A stretch of DNA of 64,000 nucleotides from Eunapius fragilis (taxonomy: Eukaryota; Porifera; Demospongiae; Spongillida; Spongillidae), in assembly GCA_963681505.1 (NCBI GenBank), contig OY811986.1, forward strand, positions 2,389,554 through 2,453,553, written 5' to 3'. Positions 32,005-43,087 of the stretch are shown one piece after another. Below the pieces are notes generated by a model that saw only the letters and a program-made list of their open reading frames with translations, was not told the origin of the DNA and did no database searches. A program made the translations under genes and the position numbers. Each line of letters starts with the position of its first letter. Within the stretch, counting starts at the first letter, position 1.

Positions 32005-32966
32005 CCCTTTATTAGGCATCAGTAAGCCCAAACCACCTCCTCCCCTTTAATAGGCATTAGATCATACATGATAGGCCCAAACCACCTCCTCCCCTTTGAT
32101 AGGCATCAGTACACCCAAACCACCTCCTCCCCTTTGATAGGCATCAATATGCCCAAACCAACTCCCCTTTGATAGGCATCAGTACACCCAAACCACCACC
32201 TCCTCTTTGATAGGCATCAGTACGCCCAAACCAACTCCTCCCCTTTGACAGGCATCAGTACGCCCAAACTAACTCCTCACCTTTGATAGGCATCAGTACA
32301 CCCAAACTAACTCCTCACCTTTGATAGGCATCAGTACGCCAAAACCACCTCCTCCCCTTTGATAGGCATCAGTACGTCAAAACCACCTCCTCCCCTTTGA
32401 TAGGTATCAGTACGCCCAAACTACCTCATCCCCTTTGATAGGCATCAGTACGCCCAAACCACCTCCTCCCCTTTGATAGGCATCAGTACGTCAAAACCAC
32501 CTCATCCCCTTTGATAGGCATCAGTACGCCCAAACCACCTCCTCCCCTTTGATTGGCATCAGTACATCCTAACCACCTCCTCCCCTTTGATAGGCATCAG
32601 TACACCCAAACCACCACCTCCCCTTTGATAGGCATCAGTACGCCCAAACCACCTCCTCCCCTTTGATAGACATCAGTACGCCCAAACCACCTCATCCCCT
32701 TTGATAGGCATCAGTACGCCCAAACCAACTCCCCTTTGATAGGCATCAGTACACCCAAACCACCACCTCCCCTTTGATAGGCATCAGTACGCCCAAACCA
32801 CCTCCTCCCCTTTGATAGACATCAGTACGCCCAAACCACCTCATCCCCTTTGATAGGCATCAGTACGCCCAAACCACCTCCTCCCCTTTGAATGGCATCA
32901 GTACGCCCAAACCATCTCCTCCCCTTTGATAGTCATCAGTACACCCAAACCACCTCCCCTTTGATT
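32005..32966. repeat. 38-bp satellite array
   Basis: About 25 tandem units of CCCAAACCACCTCCTCCCCT followed by TTGATAGGCATCAGTACG, with frequent length variants in the CCT run and single-base variants. Some variants recur in order (for example units containing CACCTCATCCCC), suggesting higher-order amplification. No gaps between units, so it is not spacer-type. Confidence 0.95.
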
Positions 32967-33029
32967 GGAAACCTACACGAGTAGGTTCCTTATAGAAATC
33001 CTGCAGTATCATGAATGTCATTTTTTTAA

Positions 33030-33330
33030 AACTTCACTCACGTCAAGTGGGACAGGAAAGAGTTGGGTCACTTCGCTCTTAGTGGCAATTGAGCGATATC
33101 AAAAAGGAGAACAGTTTTACGTTGTATCTGTGTCACAAGATGGTGTGCTTTTAGAGAACAAAAATACTCGTCCCCATCGTCCGTACCCAGTCCCACCTAA
33201 AATTTCTCCTCCGTCGTCATCGTTGTCATCCACTTCTTCCTTCGGGATAGCATAACATTACTCACGCCAGGAACGTTTGTAAAGCACGCCAAGTGTACCA
33301 ATCGCTTCAGGATGTGTCCGCAGGTTATCT
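33030..33330 (+). repeat. dispersed repeat B, copy 1
   Basis: Matches 54130-54319 plus 55059-55130 (shared words AAAACTTCACT, GGTGTG near GTATCTGTGTCA/GTTCCGTGTCAT, CCCAGTCC, GTACCAATCGCTTC). A 96-codon frame crosses it (GDGVLLEN-like region) but the second copy is full of stops, so it is probably not a gene. Confidence 0.55.
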
Positions 33331-33499
33331 TCAGGGGTCTGATAGACGCCTAACCGATCGGGCAATTAACTAAAGCGAGTAGTTCCTTATTTGGTTTTGA
33401 TCTACAAAGCACATTACATCAGCTATCACAATGTTTATGACGCACTTATAAAATAACCAATCAAAATCAAATTTGATGGTTTAATTAACTATGCAATCT

Positions 33500-33708
33500 C
33501 AAGGACAATTCTGATTCCACGGGAGCATCTTAAAGTGGAAAGATCCAGATGCTGCCAGATCTGCCAAACGAGTGCATGTCAAGCGCAGTACCGAATGGAC
33601 CAACAAAATGACCACCCAAAGGTACGATACAGCATCAATAAATGTTAGATCGATAAATTATGAGCATGCATGGTATATCGCTAAAATGGAAGAAATAGTT
33701 TCGTAATA
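33500..33708 (+). other. open stretch with a possible donor, no recognised gene
   Basis: About 66 codons are open (KWKDPDAARSAKRVHVKR, TEWTNKMTTQR), with CAAAG|GTACGA inside at 33621. The composition looks coding but no acceptor or domain supports it. 33710-34089 holds nothing I recognise. Confidence 0.2.
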
Positions 33709-34089
33709 GTTACAGCGGTAGATACTGCGTCTCTCTCCGCTTTATAGTAATAAAGTGCTTTTTGAAATGTCTGTATAACGCCAAAGTTGCTTACGTCAAT
33801 TTGGTCATGTATTGTGGTGCATGGTTTATCTGATAATAGCATGAGACCAGTTTATTTTGGGTACAATTATCCTATGTATTATATGGCTTCGCTTTTGCCA
33901 ATGCTTTTAACCTTTATCACCCTTTGATCCTCAATGGAGGTAGTCTGGGGACTAGTGTAATATTTTAATGGTACACCTCAACAAAATTGCAGATTCTAAA
34001 ATGATTGCGCAAGTTGACGTTTTTGCTACCTGATTCTATACGTTTTAAGAACTACATACAACACCAAATCCACCAGAAAAATATAGGAA

Positions 34090-34357
34090 ACAAATAATAA
34101 AAACATTCTCTATACGAGAAGGTTGGTGGAATATAGGAATCAAACGTTATGGTGGTGTAAAATGCAAGGGAACAAGGTTTCTGATTGAAAAGGAAAAATG
34201 AAATAGACCTATATTAGCATGCACATTTATAAATATAGGTCTATTTCATTTTTCCTTTTCAATCAGAAACCTTGTTCCCTTGCACTTTACACCACCATAA
34301 CGTTTGATTCCTACATTTCACCAACCTTCTCATACAGAGAATGTTTTTATTACTTGT
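34090..34357. mobile_element. hairpin MITE family A, copy 2
   Basis: Same tip (ACAAATAATAAAAACATTCT on the left, ACAAGTAATAAAAACATTCT from the right) and the GGTGGTGTAAAA block. Arms of about 115 bp match each other closely but differ from copies 1 and 3 in their inner halves. Confidence 0.85.
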
Positions 34358-34364
34358 AGGCATT

Positions 34365-35470
34365 AGATATCATACCAAACATCTCTCCTATAAGGATGTG
34401 GTAACAAATGATTACTGGTCAGCACAGCTACATGTACTAGTAAATCATTTGGTATGTAGATGTAGTGCAATGCAGATAGGTGATTTTCATTGATGGGATC
34501 CAAAAGGTCATGTTGTTCCATGTAGTAGAAAAGCCAGTACAAAAAAAGAAAGTTGCACAACGATGGCTGCCCTTCCGTAATCGTTCTATTCATTGATTAT
34601 GCACAGAACTACCTACAATGACAGAGATCCTGTTAGCCCCTCGGTTTCATAGCATGTGTCGTGCGACTTGAACATTTTCTCTGCCTTGGTCAGTCCTCAC
34701 CCGTGAAGGAAAGACCATATTGACCAACTGCACCAAGAAAGAGGTCATAAACAGTGCTGGCACGGTTATTTGTTGAACACTGGAGAAAGAGGATTAGTCT
34801 ACTAAATCCATCGATTGCCCCATGTGTGACCATCCGCCAACGAATCAGTTTATGGTACCTATTTGTAGGGTGTATACAAATTGCACACATTATTAAAGGT
34901 ATGAGCAAGCCTTAGGTTACCGATTTCTACTTCAGGTCATAGTTAAAGTGAGTGCCCACTGCCACTACAGTCCCTATTGTTACAAACTAAGCCTAAGATC
35001 TCAAACATTACATAACCACACCGAAAAGAGTGTCCATATGACAGTCACTTTATTTGCCAGTCATGCATACATATCAAACAAAAGCCAAAAATAGCTGCCA
35101 AATCCACGTGTAAATGTTACACAGTGTGTATGCTTTACCTTACCTATATGCCACAAAGAATTGGGTCCAGGTACAGAGTATGTGCGCCTGGCAGATACTT
35201 CTCTCCATCTCGAAGCATTATTGATTGGGTCTGTGTTTCTTATTGCTTCTCGCACTCTCTCCCTTGTGACACGATAACCCATAGATCACAGTGTATCCCA
35301 AACCATCGTCTGACCTAGTGATGGGGAACTCCTTTGAATTTGTTGAACAACCAATTTCAACTCACCATCATCAATGTTGTCACCCACACTTTCAATATGT
35401 CCAAATTCTCTTCGTCGACAAAGATAGTCATGCATGACACCTCCAGAGGTGCCACCTGCAGAGGATCAGG
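34365..35470 (-). pseudogene. integrase-core element protein, decayed multi-exon copy
   Basis: Read on the minus strand: a piece of the HTH exon near 35440 (VSCMTIF, one base lost before VDEENL), then ELKLVVQ-like and MGYRVTRERVREAIRNTDPI. The core starts with TYSVPGPNSLWHI and ends at a GTAAGG donor near 35142. After an acceptor near 34885 come [19 protein letters not shown] and [19 protein letters not shown]. Further pieces include SSVHNQ-stop-IERL and HDLLDPINENHLSALHYIY. The first catalytic Asp, expected just after WHI, falls at the exon junction and appears lost. The family is the integrase-core (rve) type whose HTH exon is seen at 19882. Confidence 0.7.
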
Positions 35471-35579
35471 CTCTTTGTCTCGTCTTCTTCCAGAAGCGGT
35501 TCATCCTCCTGTGGCAGCACAAGCTCCTCTGCTTAGCTCAACCCGCCTCCATTGCCCTCCAGAACGCTTAAGCTTATGA

Positions 35580-36310
35580 GGGAGAAATGTAGTGATTGTT
35601 GGCTCCCAGACAGCTGGGCTGCTGGAATATTCTAGAAGTCTGTGCACATGAACAGAGTTCCATATAAGGCTGTGTGCATGTCTTGGTGTGGAGGTTGGTT
35701 GATTCTAGCTTTCCGCTGCCACAGCTTTCCCAGTGTTACCGAGCGCTGTGCGGAGCGAATACTACACATGCACTAGCACACAGCGTAAATTTTAGCAGAG
35801 GCCTTGAGTTTGTAGTCGCATCGAAAGAGAAAATACATATCGTACATAATGAAGGAAGAATGAAGCTCAGATACTAGTAAGAAGGGACTTAAGACAGATA
35901 GAAGTGTCTATGGGTCTGACTGGCCTCAATTGAAATTAGGCAGAACAAACACCAGCTGATGATTCATCTTCATTTTCTCTATTTATGACTTAATTATTTC
36001 AAAATTTCAGGTCATTTAACCCTACCTTGAGCGAGGAAAAAAAAAACTATATTAAATATAGGCAACGTAATTGTTTCGTTTTGGCACGAATTACATGCCA
36101 TAAGACCATGTATTAATTAATATTTACATGTGTAAAATAAACTCATAGAAATATCAGCATGATCCCTCTCATATCATTCGATTGGTATACAACACTAGGA
36201 GCAACCATTGAATGTAATACAATATTCTATCGTTATGCAACCCATATATGCGGAGTTAAAGCTATTTTGTACAGTATACACATTCATATATACATACATG
36301 CACACTGATT
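35580..36310. other. no gene recognised
   Basis: AT-rich with short frames. Nothing beyond scattered simple sequence. Confidence 0.4.
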
Positions 36311-36319
36311 ACAGTCTTC

Positions 36320-36539
36320 TCACCATGTGGTTGCTTTCCCAGTCTGAGCACGTGACACATAGATTTCTTTGTGGGCTTGAATACGATCCTTTAGGGAGAC
36401 ATAAATCTTCCTCTTTGGGGGTCTCTCAGTTGTCAGGTTCAACTTCGTAGGAGTGGTAGAATGAACTTCTATCCCAGCACTTTTGAGTAGTTCATCCCGT
36501 ATGATTTCCATCGCAATGAGCTGATCTATTTTCTTCTTC
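36320..36539 (-). CDS. candidate last exon of an unrecognised protein
   Basis: On the minus strand about 73 codons are open (KKKIDQLIAMEIIRDELLK, RPPKRKIYVSLKDRIQAHKE) and end at a TGA at 36322-36320. The content is Lys/Arg-rich and helical. No start or domain is identifiable. Confidence 0.25.
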
Positions 36540-36930
36540 AGATCTCAACGATCACCTGGATTGAATATGTAAATAAAGTAGCTTAAAAGGATACATAACA
36601 AATGTTACAAACTGCAGCAATATATTTACTCTAAAACTTAGTGCAGGTAGAATGCATTTTTTCTTTTCATATCTGTATACTCAGTATCATCCGTTGCATT
36701 TGATATGATACTTATTTGATCGATCATTAAATGCATGTTCACGAGTACAGTACGTATGATTTACAGATCTAGCTACCCATGATATTTAGTTGGTCCTCGC
36801 GTGGAGTCTTATGAGAGCTGGCAGCTCTTTCGCTCAGCTAGTCACAAAAATTTGCATGATTTTGTTTTACTCCAATGTACCTTAGATATGCATATATTTT
36901 TTAATGTCCAGCAGATACTAATTCATACAG

Positions 36931-37694
36931 TAGTCTCGGCCCCAGACCCAACGGACGCAGCTGCAGATGGATTACATTGATCACTGCCACACATCAGTAG
37001 GGTCTGGTGACACTGGCAACAAATTTGTGGCCAACCAGGTAGGAATTTCATCCTGCCAATCAGATTGCAGCAATGCACTAATTAGCATTCTTCACGTGAC
37101 TGTCACGCACTTGCAATGAATCAAGACGTAATCACCCTAGCTGCTAGAGACCTTGGATACGAAGACGTGTCTTCCAAACAGTGCTCAGTTGTACAAGCCT
37201 TCTTGGACGGTCATGATGTGTTTTTTTGCCTCCCAGCCGGTAGTGGGAAGTCTTTGTGCTACTGGATACTTCCCGAAGTATTTGATAGGTTGAGAGGGCT
37301 TGATAGCTATAGCATTGTGGTTGTTGTTAGTCCTCTGAAAGCTCTGATGAGGGAACAGGTAGAAGCACTTAAAGGCAGAGGATCAAGAGTAGTATGTGTG
37401 GGGGACACTTTATACGAAGAGCTAGTACACAATGAAATACAAGGTCGCTATCAATTCCTTTTTTTTTGCAGCTGCCATGCAGCTGTATTCGTCACGCATG
37501 ACGAATCCATTACGATTATTCACCAAGTCACAAATGTATTCACCCCTTTATGCGCGTGACATGCGTGTGACTAATTGTTAATTATGGCATTCCTCGGACC
37601 ACGAATTTGTTGCCAGTGTCATCAGACCCTACTGACGCGTAGCGGTGATGTAATCCATCCGCAGCTGCGTCCGCTGGGTCTGGGGCCGAGACTA
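36931..37694 (+). mobile_element. TIR element with 9-bp duplication carrying a RecQ-like fragment
   Basis: 764 bp. A perfect 9-bp duplication TTCATACAG flanks it at 36922-36930 and 37695-37703. The tips read TAGTCTCGGCCCCAGACCC from both ends, and the inverted repeats extend about 95 bp (to CAACAAATT near 37027 and 37604). The interior has the first ~120 codons of a RecQ-like helicase starting 185 bp from the tip. The 9-bp duplication suggests a Mutator-like mechanism, but the superfamily is not proven. A second element at 50505 has related tips. Confidence 0.8.
37116..37559 (+). pseudogene. RecQ-like helicase N-terminal fragment inside a TIR element
   Basis: ATG 37116 opens 147 codons. A Q-motif-like stretch (KQCSVVQAFLDGHDVF, residues 22-37) is followed by the Walker A loop LPAGSGKSLCYW (Lys45) and motif Ia VSPLKALMREQVEAL (residues 71-85). 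Then comes a stretch near NEIQGRYQFLFF, where the frame leaves the family's sequence. Motif II (DEAH) and everything after are missing. RecQ proteins are ATP-driven 3'-5' DNA helicases. Only the first third of RecA-like domain 1 remains, so it cannot unwind DNA. It is placed inside an inverted-repeat element, with no host gene context. Confidence 0.75.
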
Positions 37695-37703
37695 TTCATA
37701 CAG

Positions 37704-38108
37704 TACTTGCCTACACACATATGAAGTACCAACCCAAGGTACGTCAACACTTCCGTTTCCGTCAATGCGCGCAAACATTGTTGCGTATTCTTACCAGATC
37801 TTGCAAGCCCCTCTCCTTCATAAAGCTTCTTCTCGCACCATCTAAACTGTGATATAGCTTCCACATAAGTTTGACCACCTTGCTGCACACTTTTTTCAGG
37901 AATGACGCTCAGGATTTCATCTTCAAGCCATTATACTAGGACAAAACGTGGCCACGGCAGCGATGTCATTGGAACTTCGTTCTGCTCTCACCACGCCGAT
38001 CGCAAGAGAAAATAAAATAAAATAAAACATGTGCAGCATCACGTGCTCGTGTTTTTGTTTTTTTTTTTTATATGGTGGATGCATACGCAACTCCATCCAA
38101 TTTGAGTT
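37704..38108. other. no gene assigned; possible exon on the minus strand
   Basis: On the minus strand VQQGGQTYVEAISQFRWCEK ends at a GTAAGA donor near 37794. It may be an exon, but I do not recognise it. Confidence 0.25.
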
Positions 38109-41100
38109 TTCAGATCCACTGTCAAAACTTGCGACAAGCAGAACCACACGCTACAGGATAAATAAGAAACGGCGTTGTGTCGCGTCTAATGGGGAAGCTA
38201 GTCAAGCGTTACTGCAAATCCAGACAGTCAGTGTGTAAATCATGGTTCTGTTCTGGAACACGTAGGATGTAATGATATAGATGAAAGCATTGAAACCGTG
38301 ACAGAAGAGCCAATCAACGTTCCTGAACATGATATGATGTTGGAGCAGGATTTTGTGCCTATAGTGCCAGATTTAAGCCTATTACCAAGTGATTATGATT
38401 TAAATCCAAGCAATTTCTCTGAGCGTTTAGCCAATGATGATTCGCCCATTGAGACAAATTTTATATCAGAAGTGTTTCATGATGAGCAAGTTCATTTAGC
38501 ACCATTGATTTCCGAACCTTCAGATGTCTATATACTCCTAATGCAATACACCGTGCAACACAATTTAACACAGGAAGCAGTATTAGACCTTCTTAACCCA
38601 TATTTTTCATGCCAAAAATTGACTTGCCATCATCTGTGCATATATTCAATTAACCTTTTATAGCGATGACCTTTCCTCTTGCTTTTCATTATTTTTGTAA
38701 CAACTGTATTCAAGATGCATATGTTTCCAAAGATACACAACACTGTCCTAAGTGTAAAGCCACACTACTATCGATGGGATCAAGATCGACATTTGTAGAG
38801 CTTCCATTGGAGTTGCAATTTCAAAATTTAGACATCACATTTTCGTGCAGGATAGAACATAAATTACAGTATACATGTATGCACATTTCACTAATTATTT
38901 CTTTTGCATTGTAATCATGATCTATAGTGCATGCATATAAATAAATAATATTATTATTATTATCTTATTACAGGATGTTGGGAAGATATATCTCAGACAT
39001 CGGTGTGAAAGAAGAAGTCAGTACTGTGATGTGGAGAAAGAAGTCAGTGCTGGGATGTTGTACAATGGTGCTTTAGTATCGTACACTAATTAAGGCCAGC
39101 TGGATTCCTAAGCAACAAAATTGTTGTATCATTAACTCTTAATGCAGATGGTATTCCAGTGTTTCTTCTCATTGTGGCCAATCTACCTTCAAGTAAGTGA
39201 GCCTCCTATTTTAAAAAGGTAATATATAGTACAGCATTAATTAAGAGTCGATCGGTATGTACCCTATATATTATATACATCAATTCTATAAATTGTAAAT
39301 CATTCAGATCAATTAGTTACATCTTCATACAGGCACTTAATAGAGAACAGACTGGTAGCTGGTCTCTGGTATGTAAAGGGAAACCAGAGATGGCTTTTGT
39401 ATTAAAATGTTTAGGTAACACTTTGGCAAGGTTATACTCTGAAGGTAATAATAATTAAATGTTTGCATATTGTACATGGTTCATACCATTATTATAATAA
39501 CTTTAAGATGTACATACCATACGCATGGTAATATTAATATTAGTACAAGGTCATGAAGGACTAAGTTCCCTTGCCAGGATGGCTCACATGTACTGCATGT
39601 ATACATGCAGCTTGCAGGTGTTGAAGTTACTTTAAGAGATAATCACTGTTTCAGAAGTCAAGTAGTGCTTGTAGGCTGCACGTGTGATTTACCAGCAAGA
39701 GCTCAGCTCACAAATGTGGTGCAATTTAATGGCTATTATGATGCCTGCGTTGCACTAAAAAAGGTCACTAGTATACAGTTTTGCAAAATTTTAAACTTGC
39801 ACTATTTTTTATTAATTAAAGAGCAGTAGTTAAAACAGCAAATAATGGACAAGTGATGACATTTCCATGTAAACTTGAAGATCCAACTGGACCATTAAGA
39901 ACCTGCGAGCAATACTGGCAAATGATGCTGTACTTTCTGGATCTCCTGTGGGTGGATTCAATGTATATCATTATGATTATCCAGTTAATTTTTTTCTATG
40001 CACTACTTTTACTATATACAGGTCCTTGGTATAAATGGGTCTTTATGGTTGGCAACAATTCCACAGTTTAATATTATTGTGGGTGTGAGCTCTGATTACA
40101 TGCATCTACCCAGTGTCTCTTGGAATAATTCTACTTCTACTGCATCTTTGGTTCAATTCAAAACATTCTAAGCAACCATGGTATCTGCAATGTCACATTG
40201 TGCCATTACTCCATCTGATGAAATATTAAGAGCACCTATAGAAGTATTGAAAGAACCTTAAAATATTGGAAAGGTATATACAGTGCATTGTTCATGCATA
40301 TATATGTACCTATATTGCCTGCATGTGTGCATTTATGCATATATTTTTATTCACTGTAGCGTACGAACTACAAACATGGTTACTACATTACAGCCGTGTA
40401 GTACTGCAAGGGTTTGTGAACAGAAATTATTACCAACACCATCTCTTACTTGTGCAAGGCATAACTTGCTATTGAAAGACACTGTGGAGGAAGGAGACAT
40501 CACAAAGAGTGGAGAATTAGTAAAGCACTACACTATCTATTTCCGGTTTTGTATGGTAACCATTTTCATGCATGCAGTATATAAAATACTAGCATTTATA
40601 AATGCTTGTATGTGTTCTTGTGATAGATGACAGATACTGTTCAATGAATATCTGTGGACTTCTACATCTTCCAGATGTAGTGAAGTCTTTGGGCCCACTT
40701 TGGGCTCATTCATGTTTCTGCAAATGGTGAACTGTAGACAGAACAACGTGTGTTGAGAAGCAGGTACATCCTTTATTAGTATGTTATAAACATAGTTAAT
40801 TATTACAGCTTGTTTATAAATCAGACTGCCAATCGTGTTGGAGTGATATCAATGTTATCACTGCTTGGTAAAAAATTTGCTACTGGTAGCAAAGAGGAAG
40901 AACTTTTTTGGAAAATGTCTTGTTCTATTGGAAGGAGTAAATAGTAATATTGTTTGAAATGTACTTTTTCATAAATGCATGCACAGCATCTGTTTTTTCA
41001 TGCAGTCATTGCAATTTCATATCCGCTGACATCTGTGTCCATGGAAAACCATTGGCACTCGGAGCACATTGCTGTATTTACCAAAGAAGGTTTTTCAATC

Positions 41101-41270
41101 CCAGCCAATGATCTTATGGTACTGTACTCCAAAATACATTTCAGAAGCACTGGCAGAATAGCTAAGAGTAAAAGAAAGTTACGCGCAGGCCTTAGTAATA
41201 ATTTGGGAATTGTATTCTGTGCTCAAGCTGTCATAATATGTTACGGAGAGCTATTATTTACATGTGTGAA
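38109..41270 (+). pseudogene. multi-exon tnp2-like (EnSpm/CACTA-type) transposase, decayed, copy on plus strand
   Basis: At least ten exons keep family order. A basic start (SRTTRYRINKKRR, 38120) precedes an acidic exon (38250-38640) and a zinc ribbon (CNNC, then CPKC, 38700-38757). Next come TLNADGIPVF with SLWPIYLQVSEPP (39135-39230) and GVEVTLRDNHCF with CDLPARAQLTNVVQFNG (39618-39740). After 39840 come PTGPLRTCEQYW and GINGSLWLATIPQF with SSDYMH (40030-40110), then the blocks WFNSKHSKQPW, AYELQTWLLHYSRVVLQG and LKDTVEEGDI. LLHLPDVVKSLGPLWAHSCF (40660-40720) is the last clear block. Splice donors such as AAAAAG|GTAATA at 39218 separate them. Frameshifts are frequent. The DLPARA/QFNG and D-x-M-H blocks match tnp2-family transposases known from CACTA elements. 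Confidence 0.65.
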
Positions 41271-43085
41271 TTGAGCAATACAATTATACTCCTTACATTC
41301 CGACAGAAGAAATGCTGAGTAATGATTGTACCATTGACCAGCACATTACAAAGCTACATCTACCTTATGTTGATACATGAATTATTTATGCACATTATAC
41401 TTTTACTGTGGAAATATTTTCATTTTAAATATGCAGTGCAATGACTGGAAGCTTGAAGTGCATACCTATGAATTTTATCAAGGACAAATGCATACTGATG
41501 AGTTACAAAGAAAAGAAATAGAATAGATATGCAGTTTGAACAACATTCATGTTCTGCATGACATAAGATCGAGTCACTTTTTTCTCTTTGTGTTCCTCGG
41601 TGACAGCTTTCACTCAACATGTAATACCACGTCTTTACCCTATTCCTCATTGCCCAATCGTTCATATCTTTATCATTCAAATAGCCAATTCAAAAGCTAT
41701 CCTGGGCTGTGGTAAGGAATTATATGTAAAACATCTGCGCATAGATGCCTTGCACGCAGTTTCTGCTCATGTATACATAATGAAGGTAATGACAACTAAG
41801 AACATGCAGACAGAGCTGAAGAGTTGCAAAATATTTTATAATATAATTTATAACAAGCGTGTGAAGGCTATTTTCTGTACAAACAATGGATATGCTTATA
41901 TAGTAATGCATCCATGACAACCTCACAACCAATTAATTAATAGACATATGCATGTGTATGAGATCACTACAACAATATGACAAGCTTGTCATTAACTGCG
42001 TAAAATCTCGCAACCAACTGCAACCTTCTACAACCAAATGATAAGCTTGTCATAAACTGCTTTGACAAACTTACAACCAACTACAACCTATCTGCAACCT
42101 TCAAAAACCATTCAAGAAGCATGTTTATCTGACAAGGTTGTAAACAAGGTTGCCGCAACCATGTGGCAGGCCTATCACAAGCTGTTCATTTTTACTTGGG
42201 ACGCTTTGATGGTTACAAAACAAAGTCGATGATTCCATGGCCTTGCGGATTCTGAATGGGTTGAGCTCCTACCACAAAGCAAAGGGGTTTTTCACCCTTC
42301 CAGAGGGTTAATATTCCGCCTTTGAATGCCGTGGCAGAGAAGTACTTGTGTATATTGCGCTCATCTCTGTGTAAACAAAGCCATGTGCAGCAGATTTTAA
42401 TAATAAAACTGATTTGTTATGGCGGAACCGGTGTCAGAAGGTGAAAGAGTGTTTTGCACAGCACTTACAAGTGAGAAATAACACTTTGTAACTATTTCGT
42501 ACCACATTCTGCAGTTTTTCATTGTGAGGTCTGAAAACAAAGCTTTGCGCAAAGATGAAGCTAGGCTATTGAGACATCGTCAATTAAATGCGGAAGCATC
42601 TGTCGTACGTTGAGGTGCTTGTGATTGATGATCCTTCCCACACTGACTCTCAGTGAGAGTACACATTGCGTTATTAACCGTTGGCCAATGCTGTGATAAT
42701 TTCCTTGTTCTTATATAGGGGATGAAAAATTAAAGTGATGTATTCCAGACTAGCGGAGACCTTTATGATGAGAAGCTACATGTATTCTGAATCTGATTTA
42801 GATGTTAAACATGAAACAGGCAAGCTAATTGACTGCATATCTGTGTATGATGGTATATGGCTACAGACAATGAAGTAAGGTTTAGGGACTCGCTGATTCA
42901 TCGCACTGAAAACCATTATCCATTTCCAAGCGGGATTTCTCCGTACCATAAGCAGATCATACCAGGTCTGATATCGGGCTGTATTATATTATGTGGGCTG
43001 GTTTGTAATAGCTAAATATACTCAGTCACTTGACTAGCCGGATGATATTTATTGTACACAAAAAGGTTATTACATAATCATATTA
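41271..43085. other. no gene recognised
   Basis: Contains CAACC-rich sequence with two near-copies of TGACAAGCTTGTCAT (about 41977 and 42038). A short open stretch after an ATG near 42420 (MAEPVSEGERVFCTALT) may be an isolated exon. Remnant ends of the flanking transposases may extend into it. Confidence 0.35.
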
Positions 43086-43087
43086 CT

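Noticed and set aside
32005-32966. Regular 38-bp repeats considered as a CRISPR array
   Set aside because: Units abut with no unique spacers, vary in length, and sit among eukaryotic genes and transposons.
37116-37559. RecQ fragment considered as bacterial contamination
   Set aside because: It lies inside a eukaryotic-style inverted-repeat element with a target duplication, and the flanks are continuous with the rest of the window.
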